Shown here one piece after another: positions 44,923 through 55,092 of a stretch of DNA of 64,000 bases (position 1 is its first letter; each line of letters starts with the position of its first letter). The stretch lies in the NCBI RefSeq assembly GCF_000227745.2, contig NC_018012.1:496001-560000 (forward strand), written 5' to 3'. Below the pieces are notes generated by a model. It saw nothing but the letters and a program-made list of their open reading frames with translations. It ran no database searches and was not told the DNA's origin. Source of the stretch: Thiocystis violascens DSM 198 (lineage in GTDB: Bacteria > Pseudomonadota > Gammaproteobacteria > Chromatiales > Chromatiaceae). A program made the translations under genes and the position numbers.

Positions 44923-45654
44923 CTAGCCATTCGCCGCGCCTGAACGCCGCCCTACGAACAGATAGTAAGGCACCCGTAAGCCGGGCAGGTAGGGAACGGG
45001 GGCACGGCGTTCCAGCAAGTCATGCGCGGGGAGCAAGTGCCGCAGCAGACCTAGATGTTCCGGGTTCGGATGCACGCCATCGTGTCCGAACCAGCGCGGC
45101 CAGAACCAGCGTGTGACGGCGTCGTGACGCACCGTGCCCGGTCCGCCGGCGGCGTCCGATACATAGAAATCGACGACGCCGAGCATTCCGCCCGGACGCA
45201 GCATCTCGACCGCATTGGCGATGGCCCCGCGCCAGTCGGGGATCATGGTCAGCGAATAGGAAAAATAGACGACATCCGGCGGGATGTCCGGCCGATAGGT
45301 GGTGGCGTCGGCCTCGATCACGCGCACGTTCGCCATGCCCGCAGTGCGTTTGCGCGCCTGCTCCAGTAGCGCGGGACAGAGATCGACCAGTTCGACGCTG
45401 GCGAAGCCGTCTAGCCGCGCGCCGAACGACATCAGGTTGCGTCCGGTGCCGCCGCCCAGTTCGAGAATCCGCGATCCCGGCGGCGGATCGAGCAGCCCGA
45501 CCAGCTCATCGCGCCCCTTGAGCAGACGCTCGCGGAAGCGGTCGTAATCCCCGGCCTGCGGGCCATAGAAAGCCTGGAGTCGCTCGGCGTGCGAGCCGCG
45601 CCGGGGTTGTCCGCGCAGCAGGCGGTAGAGGACTCGGGCGTCGTCGGCGATCAT
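44923..45654 (-). CDS. btaB: Betaine lipid N-methyltransferase BtaB-like
   Basis: SAM-dependent methyltransferase of 243 residues. Motif I is ILELGGGTGRNLMSFGARL (about 71-89), followed by VELVDLCPALLEQARKR and an acidic loop, RVIEADATTY. The gene directly follows and overlaps btaA by ATGA, so the product is expected to do the three N-methylations that turn diacylglyceryl-homoserine into DGTS betaine lipid. The N-terminal YRLLRGQPRRGSHAERLQAF is typical of BtaB-like proteins. Without the neighbour it would be called only a methyltransferase. Confidence 0.83.
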   Translation of the reverse strand: MIADDARVLYRLLRGQPRRGSHAERLQAFYGPQAGDYDRFRERLLKGRDELVGLLDPPPGSRILELGGGTGRNLMSFGARLDGFASVELVDLCPALLEQARKRTAGMANVRVIEADATTYRPDIPPDVVYFSYSLTMIPDWRGAIANAVEMLRPGGMLGVVDFYVSDAAGGPGTVRHDAVTRWFWPRWFGHDGVHPNPEHLGLLRHLLPAHDLLERRAPVPYLPGLRVPYYLFVGRRSGAANG

Positions 45655-46877
45655 GCGCGCACGTCGGCGATATGAAAGCCGGCGTAGGTGTGGACGCGAT
45701 CGTACAGACTGAGTTCGCGCGCTAGTTCGGGATGAAATTCCAGATGGTCGCGCAGACGCGCGCGGGTCGCGCCCAGTTCGATGCGGTCGAGATAGGTCGG
45801 AGCGGCATGGGCGCTGCGGAAGATGACACGGGCATTGGCGGTCGCCCGCGACAGGATGGCGAGCCATTCCTCCTCCAGCGCTTCCGGATAGTAGGAACTC
45901 ATCCAGTCCATGTGATCGAGCAGCACGAAGCGCGAGATGGGTTCCTCGCCGCCGCGCAGGAAATCGGTGACGGTCGAGGTGTGCAGTTCGATCCGGTCGA
46001 CCAGCCCCGCCTTCAGCGCAGCGAAGTTCTCGGGTTTGAGATATTCGGGGCAGCACTGCTCGCTGTAGCGACCGCGCACGTAGACCGACCAGAAATAGTT
46101 GGTCGAGAGCGGCAGTTGGCGGAAGACGTATTCGATCGACTCGCGCACGAATCCGGCGACCCCGTGCGCGTGCTGGGCTTGGACCTCCTTGCGTTGCGGA
46201 TGCGGCACCCCAAGCATGCTCATGGTGAGCTGGCGCGAGAGCGTCCAGTTGACGCTCGGAGTCCAGATCAGGGGTTGTACCCGGGTGTCGTAGACATGGC
46301 GCTGGTCGTCGAGCGTGCGGGTCTCGAACAGCTCCCGCACGCTGGCGGCCAGACGCGGACGCGCCTTGAGATAGGTCTGGAAGAGACGCGCGACGATCCC
46401 GGACAGGCCATGGAAATAGAAGCTACCGTTCGGATTGCCGAACCAGGCCGCGCGGCGATCCCAGAAGGCGAGGGCGGAGGGCGACAGCTCGGCGCGCAGC
46501 GCGTCGCGGTAGAGGTCGCGAAATTCGGGATGATAGCCGTGGCCGAAGACGGCGAAGAAATCCGCGTGATCCAACCGGCGGATGCCCGCGAGCTTGAGTT
46601 CGAGCAGCGCGTTCTGACGCGGATTGGCGTCGACCGCGTGGATGCGCCGGGGGCCGGTCAGGGCATAGTCGAGCACGTTGCAACCGGCGCTGGTGATGAC
46701 GAGCAGGGTATCGTCGGAGGTCAGATTGAGCGCGATCCGGTCCACCGCCGGGTCTTCCCAGCAAGTGTTATAAACCAGCGCGCGCGAATAGATCGCGTTG
46801 AAGACGTTTTGGTCGATGCGGTCGGCGAGCGTCGGGGTGGCCTTGGTCGCTGTGGTCGTGGTCGCTGGCGTGTTCAA
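45651..46877 (-). CDS. btaA: S-adenosylmethionine:diacylglycerol 3-amino-3-carboxypropyltransferase BtaA-like
   Basis: First enzyme of phosphorus-free betaine lipid (DGTS) synthesis, moving the aminocarboxypropyl group of SAM to diacylglycerol. The 408-residue protein belongs to the DUF3419/BtaA family. The SAM-binding region is LLVITSAGCNVLDYALTG, then HAVDANPRQNALLELK (about 55-95). The rest has FYFHGLSGIVARLFQTYL and FVLLDHMDWMSSYYPEAL. Start TTG 46877 is chosen because GGGAG lies 6 bases before it; the N-terminal extension to 47186 would cross a repeat. BtaA-BtaB is best known from alphaproteobacteria and is induced by phosphate shortage; no clear Pho box was found here. Confidence 0.87.
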   Translation of the reverse strand: MNTPATTTTATKATPTLADRIDQNVFNAIYSRALVYNTCWEDPAVDRIALNLTSDDTLLVITSAGCNVLDYALTGPRRIHAVDANPRQNALLELKLAGIRRLDHADFFAVFGHGYHPEFRDLYRDALRAELSPSALAFWDRRAAWFGNPNGSFYFHGLSGIVARLFQTYLKARPRLAASVRELFETRTLDDQRHVYDTRVQPLIWTPSVNWTLSRQLTMSMLGVPHPQRKEVQAQHAHGVAGFVRESIEYVFRQLPLSTNYFWSVYVRGRYSEQCCPEYLKPENFAALKAGLVDRIELHTSTVTDFLRGGEEPISRFVLLDHMDWMSSYYPEALEEEWLAILSRATANARVIFRSAHAAPTYLDRIELGATRARLRDHLEFHPELARELSLYDRVHTYAGFHIADVRA

Positions 46878-47334
46878 AGTGTGGCTCCCGGCGATGCGGC
46901 GTCGCGGCCCATCACCAAAGTCGGTTGGCGAAAACCGATGCAGGATAACGCGTGTGCGTGACCGTTTCGTTGAGGCTTTGCGACGGAACGATTGCGCCGG
47001 GATGACCGCGGGGCGGATGGGAACGCGCGGCATCGGATTGTGAAGCCGTTCGTGGTTCGAGGGCCTTGCCGCGAACGGCTTCGGGATCGACATGAACGGC
47101 TTCAGGAGACGGCGAACGTCAGGCCATGCTGGAGAATTGTCGAGAAATCGCGGGCGGCGTTTGCTCGGATCGTCCCTTGGGATCAAAATAGATCGACCGG
47201 CATCAGGATGCCGAACGATCGTTTCCCGGTCTCGCGCCGCTCATCCCCTGTTCCGGCAGAAGTCCGGGCGGAATTCGCGATTCGCGGTCGTCGTCTCCTG
47301 ACGCTCCACCCCATGAACGCGCGGAGTACAACCG
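46878..47334. other. Divergent intergenic region between btaA and the aldolase gene
   Basis: This 457-bp stretch has no supported gene. It should hold the btaA and aldolase-citrate synthase promoters. A dispersed inverted repeat lies at 47042-47082. Confidence 0.55.
47042..47082. repeat. Dispersed inverted repeat, second copy
   Basis: GAAGCCGTTCGTGG and CCGCGAACGGCTTC are near-perfect inverted arms around TTCGAGGGCCTTG. It belongs to the same family as 44853-44889. Confidence 0.6.
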
Positions 47335-48318
47335 ATGTCCGAAAAGGCCCCCTGGATCACCTTCCGACCCGAACTCAAGGTGCTCGACTGCACCATCCGG
47401 GACGGCGGACTGGTGAACGCCCATCAATTCAGCGACGAGTTCGTGAAGGCCGCCTATCGCGCCTGCGTCGAGGCCGGCATCGATTACATGGAGATCGGCT
47501 ACAAGAATTCGCCGAAGGTCTTCCCCAAGGACAAGTTCGGCCCCTGGCGTCATTGCGACGAGGCGGATCTGCGCCGGGTGGTGGGCGATCACGATCCGGT
47601 CAAGACCGGGCTCAAGCTCGCGGCGATGGCCGACGCCGGCAAGAGCGACTGGCAGACCCAACTGGTCCCCGCCGCCGAGAGTCCGCTGTCGATGATCCGT
47701 GTCGCCTTCTATGCGCACCAGGTCTCGGAGGCGGTGGATATGATCCATTACGCGCACGAACTCGGCTACGAAACCACCTCGAACCTGATGGCCGTCTCCA
47801 ATATCACCGAGGAGGAAATCGATACCGTCCTGGAAGCCATCGAGCCCACGCCAGCCACCACCATGGTGATCGTCGACAGCTTCGGGTATCTCTATCGCGA
47901 GCAGGTCGACCGGCTGTACCGAACCTATGCGGCGGCGCTCCGAGGGACCGGCAAGGAAATCGGCATCCACGCCCATAACAACCTGCAACTGGCCTTCGCC
48001 AACACCATCGAGGCCATCATCCTGGGCTGCAACCGGGTCGATGCCACCATGTTCGGCTTCGGGCGCGGCGCGGGCAATTGTCACACCGAGATCCTGCTCG
48101 GCTTCCTGCGCAACCCCAAATTCGATGTCCGTCCGGTCATCGAGATGATCCAGAACCACTTGCTGCCCCTGCGCAAAAAACTGGATTGGGGGCCATCCAT
48201 CCCCTACAACATCACCGGCCAGCTCAACCAACATCCGCGCACCGCCATTGAGTGGCGCGAGGGTTCCACCCCGGACGATTTCCTGGGTTTCTACGATAAA
48301 GTGGTGTCGGAGAGCTAA
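47335..48318 (+). CDS. DRE-TIM metallolyase / aldolase-like protein
   Basis: HMGL-like (DRE-TIM barrel) enzyme of 327 residues, related to 4-hydroxy-2-oxovalerate aldolase, homocitrate synthase and HMG-CoA lyase. The metal motif is VLDCTIRDGGLVN (D-x-T-x-R-D-G-G) near residue 17, and the second His-x-His site is GIHAHNNLQLAFAN near residue 214. The reaction cannot be assigned by sequence alone. It ends 3 bases before a citrate synthase gene whose ribosome binding site overlaps its 3' end, so both enzymes are likely made together. Confidence 0.8.
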   Translation: MSEKAPWITFRPELKVLDCTIRDGGLVNAHQFSDEFVKAAYRACVEAGIDYMEIGYKNSPKVFPKDKFGPWRHCDEADLRRVVGDHDPVKTGLKLAAMADAGKSDWQTQLVPAAESPLSMIRVAFYAHQVSEAVDMIHYAHELGYETTSNLMAVSNITEEEIDTVLEAIEPTPATTMVIVDSFGYLYREQVDRLYRTYAAALRGTGKEIGIHAHNNLQLAFANTIEAIILGCNRVDATMFGFGRGAGNCHTEILLGFLRNPKFDVRPVIEMIQNHLLPLRKKLDWGPSIPYNITGQLNQHPRTAIEWREGSTPDDFLGFYDKVVSES

Positions 48319-48321
48319 GCC

Positions 48322-49611
<1,290 letters not shown>

Positions 49612-49720
49612 CAGCGGATCGACGTTAGCCGAGAGCGTGTCGCAACGCCGCCTCGACCCGAGCGGGATTGATCGGAAAGGGTCTGGTCCACGTCCTTCCA
49701 GTCCATGAGGTGTTGCAAGC

Positions 49721-51703
49721 ATGAATACGTCCCCGTGGTCGAATGTCGAGTTGATTCAGGGGCCGGGGCAGTCTTCGCCGAAGATGGCGCGAGGGCGGCG
49801 CTGGAAGGTCTTTCTTGGCGTTTTCCTCCTCGCCACGGCTGTCGGTCTGGCCATCGTCTACAGCCGGGAACCGATCTATCGCGCCACGGCCTCCGTGCTG
49901 ACGGTCAAACCCAAGGCGGTCGATACGCCAAGTGCCGCCGCCGATCTTGAGCATGTGGCCATCCAGTCCCGCCTTCTGCTGGGCGAGTCCCTTCTCGACC
50001 AGGTGGGCCGGCGGCTGGCGGAGGAGGGCGAGACCGAACTCGCGCGGCAAGACGTTCTGCGCGGCATGCTGTCGGTCATTCCGGTGGCGGAGACCAATCT
50101 GCTGGAACTCCGCGCCGAGGGTAGCCCGCCCGAGCGATTACAGCGAATCGTGAACCACTGGGCCGCCGCCTATGAAGGTTTGCGTGCCGAGGAGATCGCG
50201 GCGGCGACGGAACGCACCACCGCCGAACTGGAAGACGAACAAGAGCAGTTGGCGCGCAAAATCGAGGCGGCGCGCACGCAGCTTCAGACCTTCCGCGAGC
50301 GACACGATATCGTCAGTCTCGAACGCGAGGAGAATCGCACCCTGTCCTCGCTCAAGGGACTGAACGACTCGCTCAACAAGGCGCGCGCGGAATGGATCGC
50401 CGCCAAGGCCGCGCTCAAGTCGACCGACAGCGCCATCGCGCGAAACGAGACCGTCGCGCCGCCGGAGCAAAAGGCGGATCTGGCGCGATTGACGCTCGCG
50501 GTGCAGCGTGCGCGCGATCATCTCGACGATCTCAGGGGGCGTTACACCCAAGAGTATATCGATCGGCATCCGTCGTTCCGGGATCTGCCGGCTGAACTTC
50601 GATCCCTGGAGTCGGAGCTGGAGCAGGCCGTCAAACTGGCGCGCATCACGGCCCGGGATGACGCACGACAGAACGTGGAAAAGGCGCGGGATTCCATGAA
50701 CCAACTGGAACGCAGTCTGGAAGAGCAGCAGCGGGGCGTCCAGGTTTTCACGCAGCGTTTCAAGGAATTCTCGGCCTTGGAAGAGGGGCTGTCGCGGCTG
50801 GAAGGTCTGTTCGCCGACAACCAGGAGCGGCTTGCCCAAATCCAGGTGCGCAATCTCGAAAAATATCCACCCATCCAGGTCGTGGAATGGGCGCATGCGC
50901 CAACCCGGCCGATCCATCCGAACTATCCCCGCGACCTGCTCATTGCGCTGGCATCGGCGTTGGCGTCGGCCCTGTTCGCGACCTGGCTGTTCGATTATCT
51001 GAGCGAGCGGGCGCAACCGCAAAACGTGTCATTCCTCGGGATGCGCATCGATCAGAGCGGGCGCTTCCAGCCACTGGGAAACAGCGCAGCCGCCAACGAG
51101 CTGTTACAGGGTGGCGCGACGACGACCGACTTGCTGCCCTCGGATGACGATTCTCGGCCTGCGCCGGTCATCGAATTGTCGCGGCTGCCGCGCGAACTCG
51201 CCTCGTCCGAGATTGCATCGGTCCTGAACGCGGCCGATGCATTGACCGCGGCCTACTGCGTTTTGCTGTTATCGGGGGTCAAACCGGCGGAGTTCGCGTC
51301 GCTTCATCCAGGTTGTCTGAACGAGAAGGCCGGTTCGATCTCGGTGCCTGGCGCGGAGGCACGCGATCTCGTTCTGGCGCCTGGCGCCTGGCGTCGTCTG
51401 ACGCCGCTGATCGTGGATCTGGAGAGTGGGGCACAGCCCTGGTCGCCCAAGGATCTGGATGCCCATTTTGGCGCGGCCGCGCTAGCCGCCGGTCTCGACG
51501 ACAGGCGTCGCGTCACCGCGCTTGCGATCTGGCAGAGCTATGTCTTCTATCTGGCCCGTCAGGGTGTTGGTCTGGCGCAACTGCGACAGCGCGTGGGCGA
51601 TTTGCCGCCGGCGATCCGCAAGGCGCTGGCGTCTTTTGCGTCTTCCAACGCGCGTCTTGCGCTGAGTGACGTTGACTGGTTCCACCCGGTGTTGAGCGCC
51701 TGA
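49721..51703 (+). CDS. Wzz/GumC-like chain-length protein with tyrosine-recombinase-like C-terminal domain
   Basis: Membrane protein of 660 residues. Helix 1 (VFLGVFLLATAVGLAIVYS, about 30-48) leads to a Wzz-type periplasmic domain with long coiled coils (about 150-380), and helix 2 (LLIALASALASALFATWLF) lies near 405-425. Normally such proteins end there or carry a kinase. Here about 230 more residues follow. Residues about 490-650 look like a tyrosine-recombinase core: ALTAAYCVLLLSGVKPAEFA, SISVPGAE, a GAAALAAGLDDRRRVTALAI stretch and GVGLAQLRQRVGD. The catalytic Arg is Lys in GVKPAE and no clear HxxR or Tyr is seen, so it is probably inactive. Role unknown. Confidence 0.75.
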   Translation: MNTSPWSNVELIQGPGQSSPKMARGRRWKVFLGVFLLATAVGLAIVYSREPIYRATASVLTVKPKAVDTPSAAADLEHVAIQSRLLLGESLLDQVGRRLAEEGETELARQDVLRGMLSVIPVAETNLLELRAEGSPPERLQRIVNHWAAAYEGLRAEEIAAATERTTAELEDEQEQLARKIEAARTQLQTFRERHDIVSLEREENRTLSSLKGLNDSLNKARAEWIAAKAALKSTDSAIARNETVAPPEQKADLARLTLAVQRARDHLDDLRGRYTQEYIDRHPSFRDLPAELRSLESELEQAVKLARITARDDARQNVEKARDSMNQLERSLEEQQRGVQVFTQRFKEFSALEEGLSRLEGLFADNQERLAQIQVRNLEKYPPIQVVEWAHAPTRPIHPNYPRDLLIALASALASALFATWLFDYLSERAQPQNVSFLGMRIDQSGRFQPLGNSAAANELLQGGATTTDLLPSDDDSRPAPVIELSRLPRELASSEIASVLNAADALTAAYCVLLLSGVKPAEFASLHPGCLNEKAGSISVPGAEARDLVLAPGAWRRLTPLIVDLESGAQPWSPKDLDAHFGAAALAAGLDDRRRVTALAIWQSYVFYLARQGVGLAQLRQRVGDLPPAIRKALASFASSNARLALSDVDWFHPVLSA

Positions 51704-51757
51704 ACACGTGTCTGTCAATGGTGTGCCACCGGCAACCAATGAGCGCGATCCGTCCCG

Positions 51758-52588
51758 CTAATCGTCAAGAAAAGGGTCGTGCGTGTTCCCGGAAAGTCGC
51801 GGCAGACTCTGATCGAGAGCCCGCGAGCGATTCTGCGCCTCGGCGAGTTGCTCCGGCGAGAGCCGATGCCGCAGCCGGTCGCGGTCGCTTTCAGAGGATT
51901 GATCGCCGCGTGCCGAGGCGAGATTCAGCCATGTATAGGCTTCCACCAGATTTTTCTCGAAGCCACGTCCTGCCTTCATCAGTTTACCCAGGTGCGACAT
52001 GGCCAGGGAATCGCCCTGTTCGGCGGCCCGGCGAAACCAGATCGCGGCCTCCTGGTCGTCCTGAATGACGCCGCGTCCCTTCTGATAGAGCTTGCCGAGC
52101 AGGAATTGCGCGCGCGCATGATTCTGCTCCGCGGCCTGGCGGATCCAATGGGTGGCTTCGTCAAGAGCCACCGGTTTGCCGCGGTCCCAATGACGTTCGA
52201 GGATGGCAAGTCCGAGCCGGTATTGCGCATCCGGATCGCGATTCTCGGCGGCTTGTCGGGTTGCGGGATCGAGGTCCGCGGCCCTCGGAGATGTCTCAAC
52301 AGGAGCGAACGCGGATGTCGTCTGGTCAGGCGGAGAATCCCCGACCGGTTGCGCGGAAAGCGGTGCGCCAGGTTGAGATTGCAGCGCCCAAACGAGGGCG
52401 CCCGCGATGGCAAGGAATGCAAGCGACCCCATGCTCCAGAACTGAATCAAAAGCTGATCCGTCGACAGAAAACGCATCCCGCAGTCACGACATCTGAACC
52501 AGGAAGAAAACCATCTCCGATGCTCGGAGCGGGGTTGATAACTTGACTTCCTGGTTTTCAAGCTTCCGCATTTTGGACATTTTTCCAT
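51758..52588 (-). CDS. Zinc-ribbon, single-TM, Sel1-repeat protein
   Basis: Predicted membrane protein of 276 residues. An N-terminal zinc ribbon (CPKCGSLK and CRDCGMRF, about 3-40) precedes a transmembrane helix (SMGSLAFLAIAGALVWALQ, about 52-70). A Pro/Ser-rich linker follows. Three Sel1-like repeats fill about 120-240: AQYRLGLAILERHWDRG, ARAQFLLGKLYQKGRG and AMSHLGKLMKAGRGFEKN. Sel1 repeats bind partner proteins; the arrangement suggests a membrane scaffold with a metal-bound cytoplasmic head. ATG 52588 is used, with GGA 7 bases upstream. Unknown function. Confidence 0.75.
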   Translation of the reverse strand: MEKCPKCGSLKTRKSSYQPRSEHRRWFSSWFRCRDCGMRFLSTDQLLIQFWSMGSLAFLAIAGALVWALQSQPGAPLSAQPVGDSPPDQTTSAFAPVETSPRAADLDPATRQAAENRDPDAQYRLGLAILERHWDRGKPVALDEATHWIRQAAEQNHARAQFLLGKLYQKGRGVIQDDQEAAIWFRRAAEQGDSLAMSHLGKLMKAGRGFEKNLVEAYTWLNLASARGDQSSESDRDRLRHRLSPEQLAEAQNRSRALDQSLPRLSGNTHDPFLDD

Positions 52589-52720
52589 GATTATTTCCAT
52601 GATAATGATGTCAACGGCTTTCAATCGAGAAGAAGCCGCTAAGTATAACCGGACAGTCACCCTCAAGAGAGCCTTGGGGGCGAACGAGAAATCGTCATCG
52701 CCCGACCCGTCATCTGTCAC

Positions 52721-52752
52721 CCGTCATGGTTCGACAAACTCACCAAGAACGG
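52721..52752. repeat. Dispersed inverted repeat, third copy
   Basis: CCGTCATGGTTCGACAAACT followed by CACCAAGAACGG is a degraded copy of the family at 44853-44889. Confidence 0.5.
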
Positions 52753-52843
52753 ATTAAATTTGGTCGGAGAACTCCTGGAAATTCGCCTGAATGGCGACTC
52801 GCCAGGTCGGCATCAGCCCAATCGATCAACACAGGGGTCAGGT

Positions 52844-53398
52844 ATGGCACTACGGATCAAAAGTCATTGGCAGAACGAGGAGCGGGAACGGTCGCTCCCG
52901 GAGATCGCCGGCGCGCTGGCGTTCATTGCCTGGCGGATCGCCATGGAAAAGGCCATCAATCTGCACTGTGAACGTTTCGTCTATGCGAGCGACGAACAGC
53001 GTCTGCTGGTGATTCAGGAATATCTGGTGTTCCTGATCCAGATCGCCGACCGGCTTTCGCACGGTCCGTTGCACGACGAGGATCGCCGGATCCTGGTTAC
53101 CGAGTTCGCCAGGAAAGTCTTCGGGCATGTCCAGGACAACAGCCAGGATCTGCTCGGACCCGGCGACTATGGCGGCCCCTTCATCGCCCGGCTGAACGCG
53201 CGTTCGGACGAATATGCCGAATCTCAGTTTGGCGCCGACGGACCCAGCTATGCGCTGCTGCGTCACCTGGGGTTCGAGATCCAGGCACTGATGGGCATCA
53301 GCCAGGAAAACCGCTGGGTGATCGATCAGGTCATGGACCGGGATGGCTGGGATGCCTATAAGACATTCGCCAGAGCGTTCCGCGACCTGTTCGAGTGA
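52844..53398 (+). CDS. Hypothetical helical protein
   Basis: Predicted cytoplasmic protein of 184 residues that I do not recognise. It is acidic and mostly helical, with no signal peptide, membrane segment or Cys cluster. Notable stretches are ALAFIAWRIAMEKAINLHCE and LVIQEYLVFLIQIADRLS near the N-terminus and EENRWVIDQ-like QENRWVIDQVMDRDGW near the C-terminus. ATG 52844 follows an AGGGG stretch. It lies between the Sel1 protein (opposite strand) and the HPF-like gene. Confidence 0.65.
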   Translation: MALRIKSHWQNEERERSLPEIAGALAFIAWRIAMEKAINLHCERFVYASDEQRLLVIQEYLVFLIQIADRLSHGPLHDEDRRILVTEFARKVFGHVQDNSQDLLGPGDYGGPFIARLNARSDEYAESQFGADGPSYALLRHLGFEIQALMGISQENRWVIDQVMDRDGWDAYKTFARAFRDLFE

Positions 53399-53609
53399 TT
53401 TCGCATGAAAACGCTTTCCAGCCTTGCTTTTTGAGTCATCGACCGCCATGATTCGACCGTCGCGCCAGGTCTCGTACCGCGCCTTCCGCTCCCAGAGACA
53501 CCCCGGCGACACAATCCATCGAGGCGATAGCGCCCTCATCCGTCCAACTCGATCTCTGAAACGCGGCAAAGAACGCGGCATTCGGTCGAGCTTATGGAGA
53601 AAGTCAAGC

Positions 53610-53969
53610 ATGCTCATGAAGATAGGCGGGGATACGCTCGCACTGGATGCCGATATCCGTCGTCAGATCGAATCCGAGGCAATGAAATTCGCGGCCCGGT
53701 TTCCCGATGGGCAGGTCGATGCCCAGGTCACCATTCAAGAAGAGTTCGACCCGCTGCACGGGCACCGTGTCCGTTGCGAATTGAGTGCCAAGGTCGGCGC
53801 CGGTCGTCAGGTGGTGGTGCGCGACGCGCGCAAGACCGCCAACGAGGCGATCCGCGAGGTCTTCAATGCCGCGGGCCGCAATGTCCGTCGCTTGCGCCGG
53901 CAACACATTCTGAGTCTGGCCCCCGTGCGTCCAGCGCTCCTGCCCGCGGCTCAGGCCGCTGGTCGTTGA
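53610..53969 (+). CDS. HPF/RaiA-like ribosome-associated protein
   Basis: Small protein of 119 residues resembling the sigma-54-modulation/S30AE family (HPF, RaiA). The beta-alpha-beta pattern is visible in LALDADIRRQIESEAMKFAA, the strand pair VDAQVTIQEE and RVRCELSAKVG, and the final helix KTANEAIREVFNAAGRNVRR. Members bind ribosomes in stationary phase. The match is to the fold pattern only; DNA-binding or other roles are possible. GGAG at 53596-53599 precedes ATG 53610; ATG 53616 is an alternative. Confidence 0.65.
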   Translation: MLMKIGGDTLALDADIRRQIESEAMKFAARFPDGQVDAQVTIQEEFDPLHGHRVRCELSAKVGAGRQVVVRDARKTANEAIREVFNAAGRNVRRLRRQHILSLAPVRPALLPAAQAAGR

Positions 53970-54170
53970 TTCCCGCTCCCGATTTCTCCTTGCGCGTCCC
54001 GTGCGATGTCGATGAACGGTCTTGACTGACCTTGCTCAGACCTTATGTTCGAGGTTCTCATCACTTCAACCGCGTCTCGCCGACCGCCATGAGCGACTCC
54101 AGGGCTCAGGCTACCCGCCACAAGGCATCTCGCGCCGGACGTGTTTAACGTCATCGCTCAGGAGTTCATC

Positions 54171-55088
54171 ATGAAAGTTGCAGTGATTGGCGGTACCGGA
54201 TTCGTTGGCTTCCACCTCGTGCGGCATTTGATCGCCGCCGGTCATCTTCCGCGGCTGCTGGTGCGACCAGGCAGCGAGGGCAAGATCGAGCGGATCGCCG
54301 ACTGCGAGATCGTTCACGGGCATGTCGGGGATTCCGCGACCTTGACCGATTGTCTCGCCGGCGCCGATGCCGTGATCTATCTGATTGGCATCCTGCGCGA
54401 GTTTCCCGCGCGCGGCATCACCTTCGAGGCGCTTCAGCACCAGGGCGTGGTCGACACCATCGCCGCCGCGCAGGCGACCGGCGTGGGGCGTTTCCTGCTG
54501 ATGAGCGCGAACGGGATTCGCGCCGACGGCACGCCCTATCAGTGCACCAAATATCAGGCCGAACTGGCGCTCAAGGCGTCGGTGCTGCGCTGGACCATCT
54601 TCCGGCCCTCGGTGATCTTCGGCGATCCTCAGGGGCGCATGGAATTCTGTTCGCAGCTCAAGAAGGACATCATCGACAGCCCACTGCCGGCGCCGCTCTT
54701 TTTCAAGGGCCTGCTGCCCACCGGCGCCGGCACATTCGAGCTGGCGCCGGTCAGCGTCGAGGATGTGGCCAAGGCTTTCGTGATTGCCCTGGCCGAGCCG
54801 CGCACCGAGTCCCAGACCTATAGCCTGTGCGGTCCCCAGCGGTACACCTGGAAGGCGATCCTGAGCACCATCGCCGCCGCGTCCGGCAAGACCAAACTCA
54901 TGGCGCCGGCTCCGGCGCTGGCGGTTCAGGCCGTGGCCGGCGTCTTCGATCGGTATTCCTGGTTCCCGATCTCGCGCGATCAGATCCAGATGCTGATGGA
55001 AGGCAACGTCTGCACCGAGAACGACAGTTTCGCGCGGCTGGGGCTGACGCCCACGCCGTTTGGAGTCGATCAATTACAGTATCTCTAA
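54171..55088 (+). CDS. NAD(P)-binding epimerase-like protein (NDUFA9/complex I-associated family)
   Basis: Atypical SDR of 305 residues. The cofactor motif is VAVIGGTGFVGFHLVRHLI (residues 3-21, GxxGxxG). A Y-x-x-x-K pair is in TPYQCTKYQAEL, lacking a typical upstream catalytic Ser. WTIFRPSVIFGDPQGRM and YSLCGPQRYTWKAIL are typical of the NDUFA9/COQ11-like epimerase family. The protein probably binds NADPH in a structural or lipid/quinone-related role. AGGAG precedes ATG 54171. The gene ends 4 bases before the ABC exporter, so they are likely coexpressed. Confidence 0.8.
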   Translation: MKVAVIGGTGFVGFHLVRHLIAAGHLPRLLVRPGSEGKIERIADCEIVHGHVGDSATLTDCLAGADAVIYLIGILREFPARGITFEALQHQGVVDTIAAAQATGVGRFLLMSANGIRADGTPYQCTKYQAELALKASVLRWTIFRPSVIFGDPQGRMEFCSQLKKDIIDSPLPAPLFFKGLLPTGAGTFELAPVSVEDVAKAFVIALAEPRTESQTYSLCGPQRYTWKAILSTIAAASGKTKLMAPAPALAVQAVAGVFDRYSWFPISRDQIQMLMEGNVCTENDSFARLGLTPTPFGVDQLQYL

Positions 55089-55092
55089 ATCC

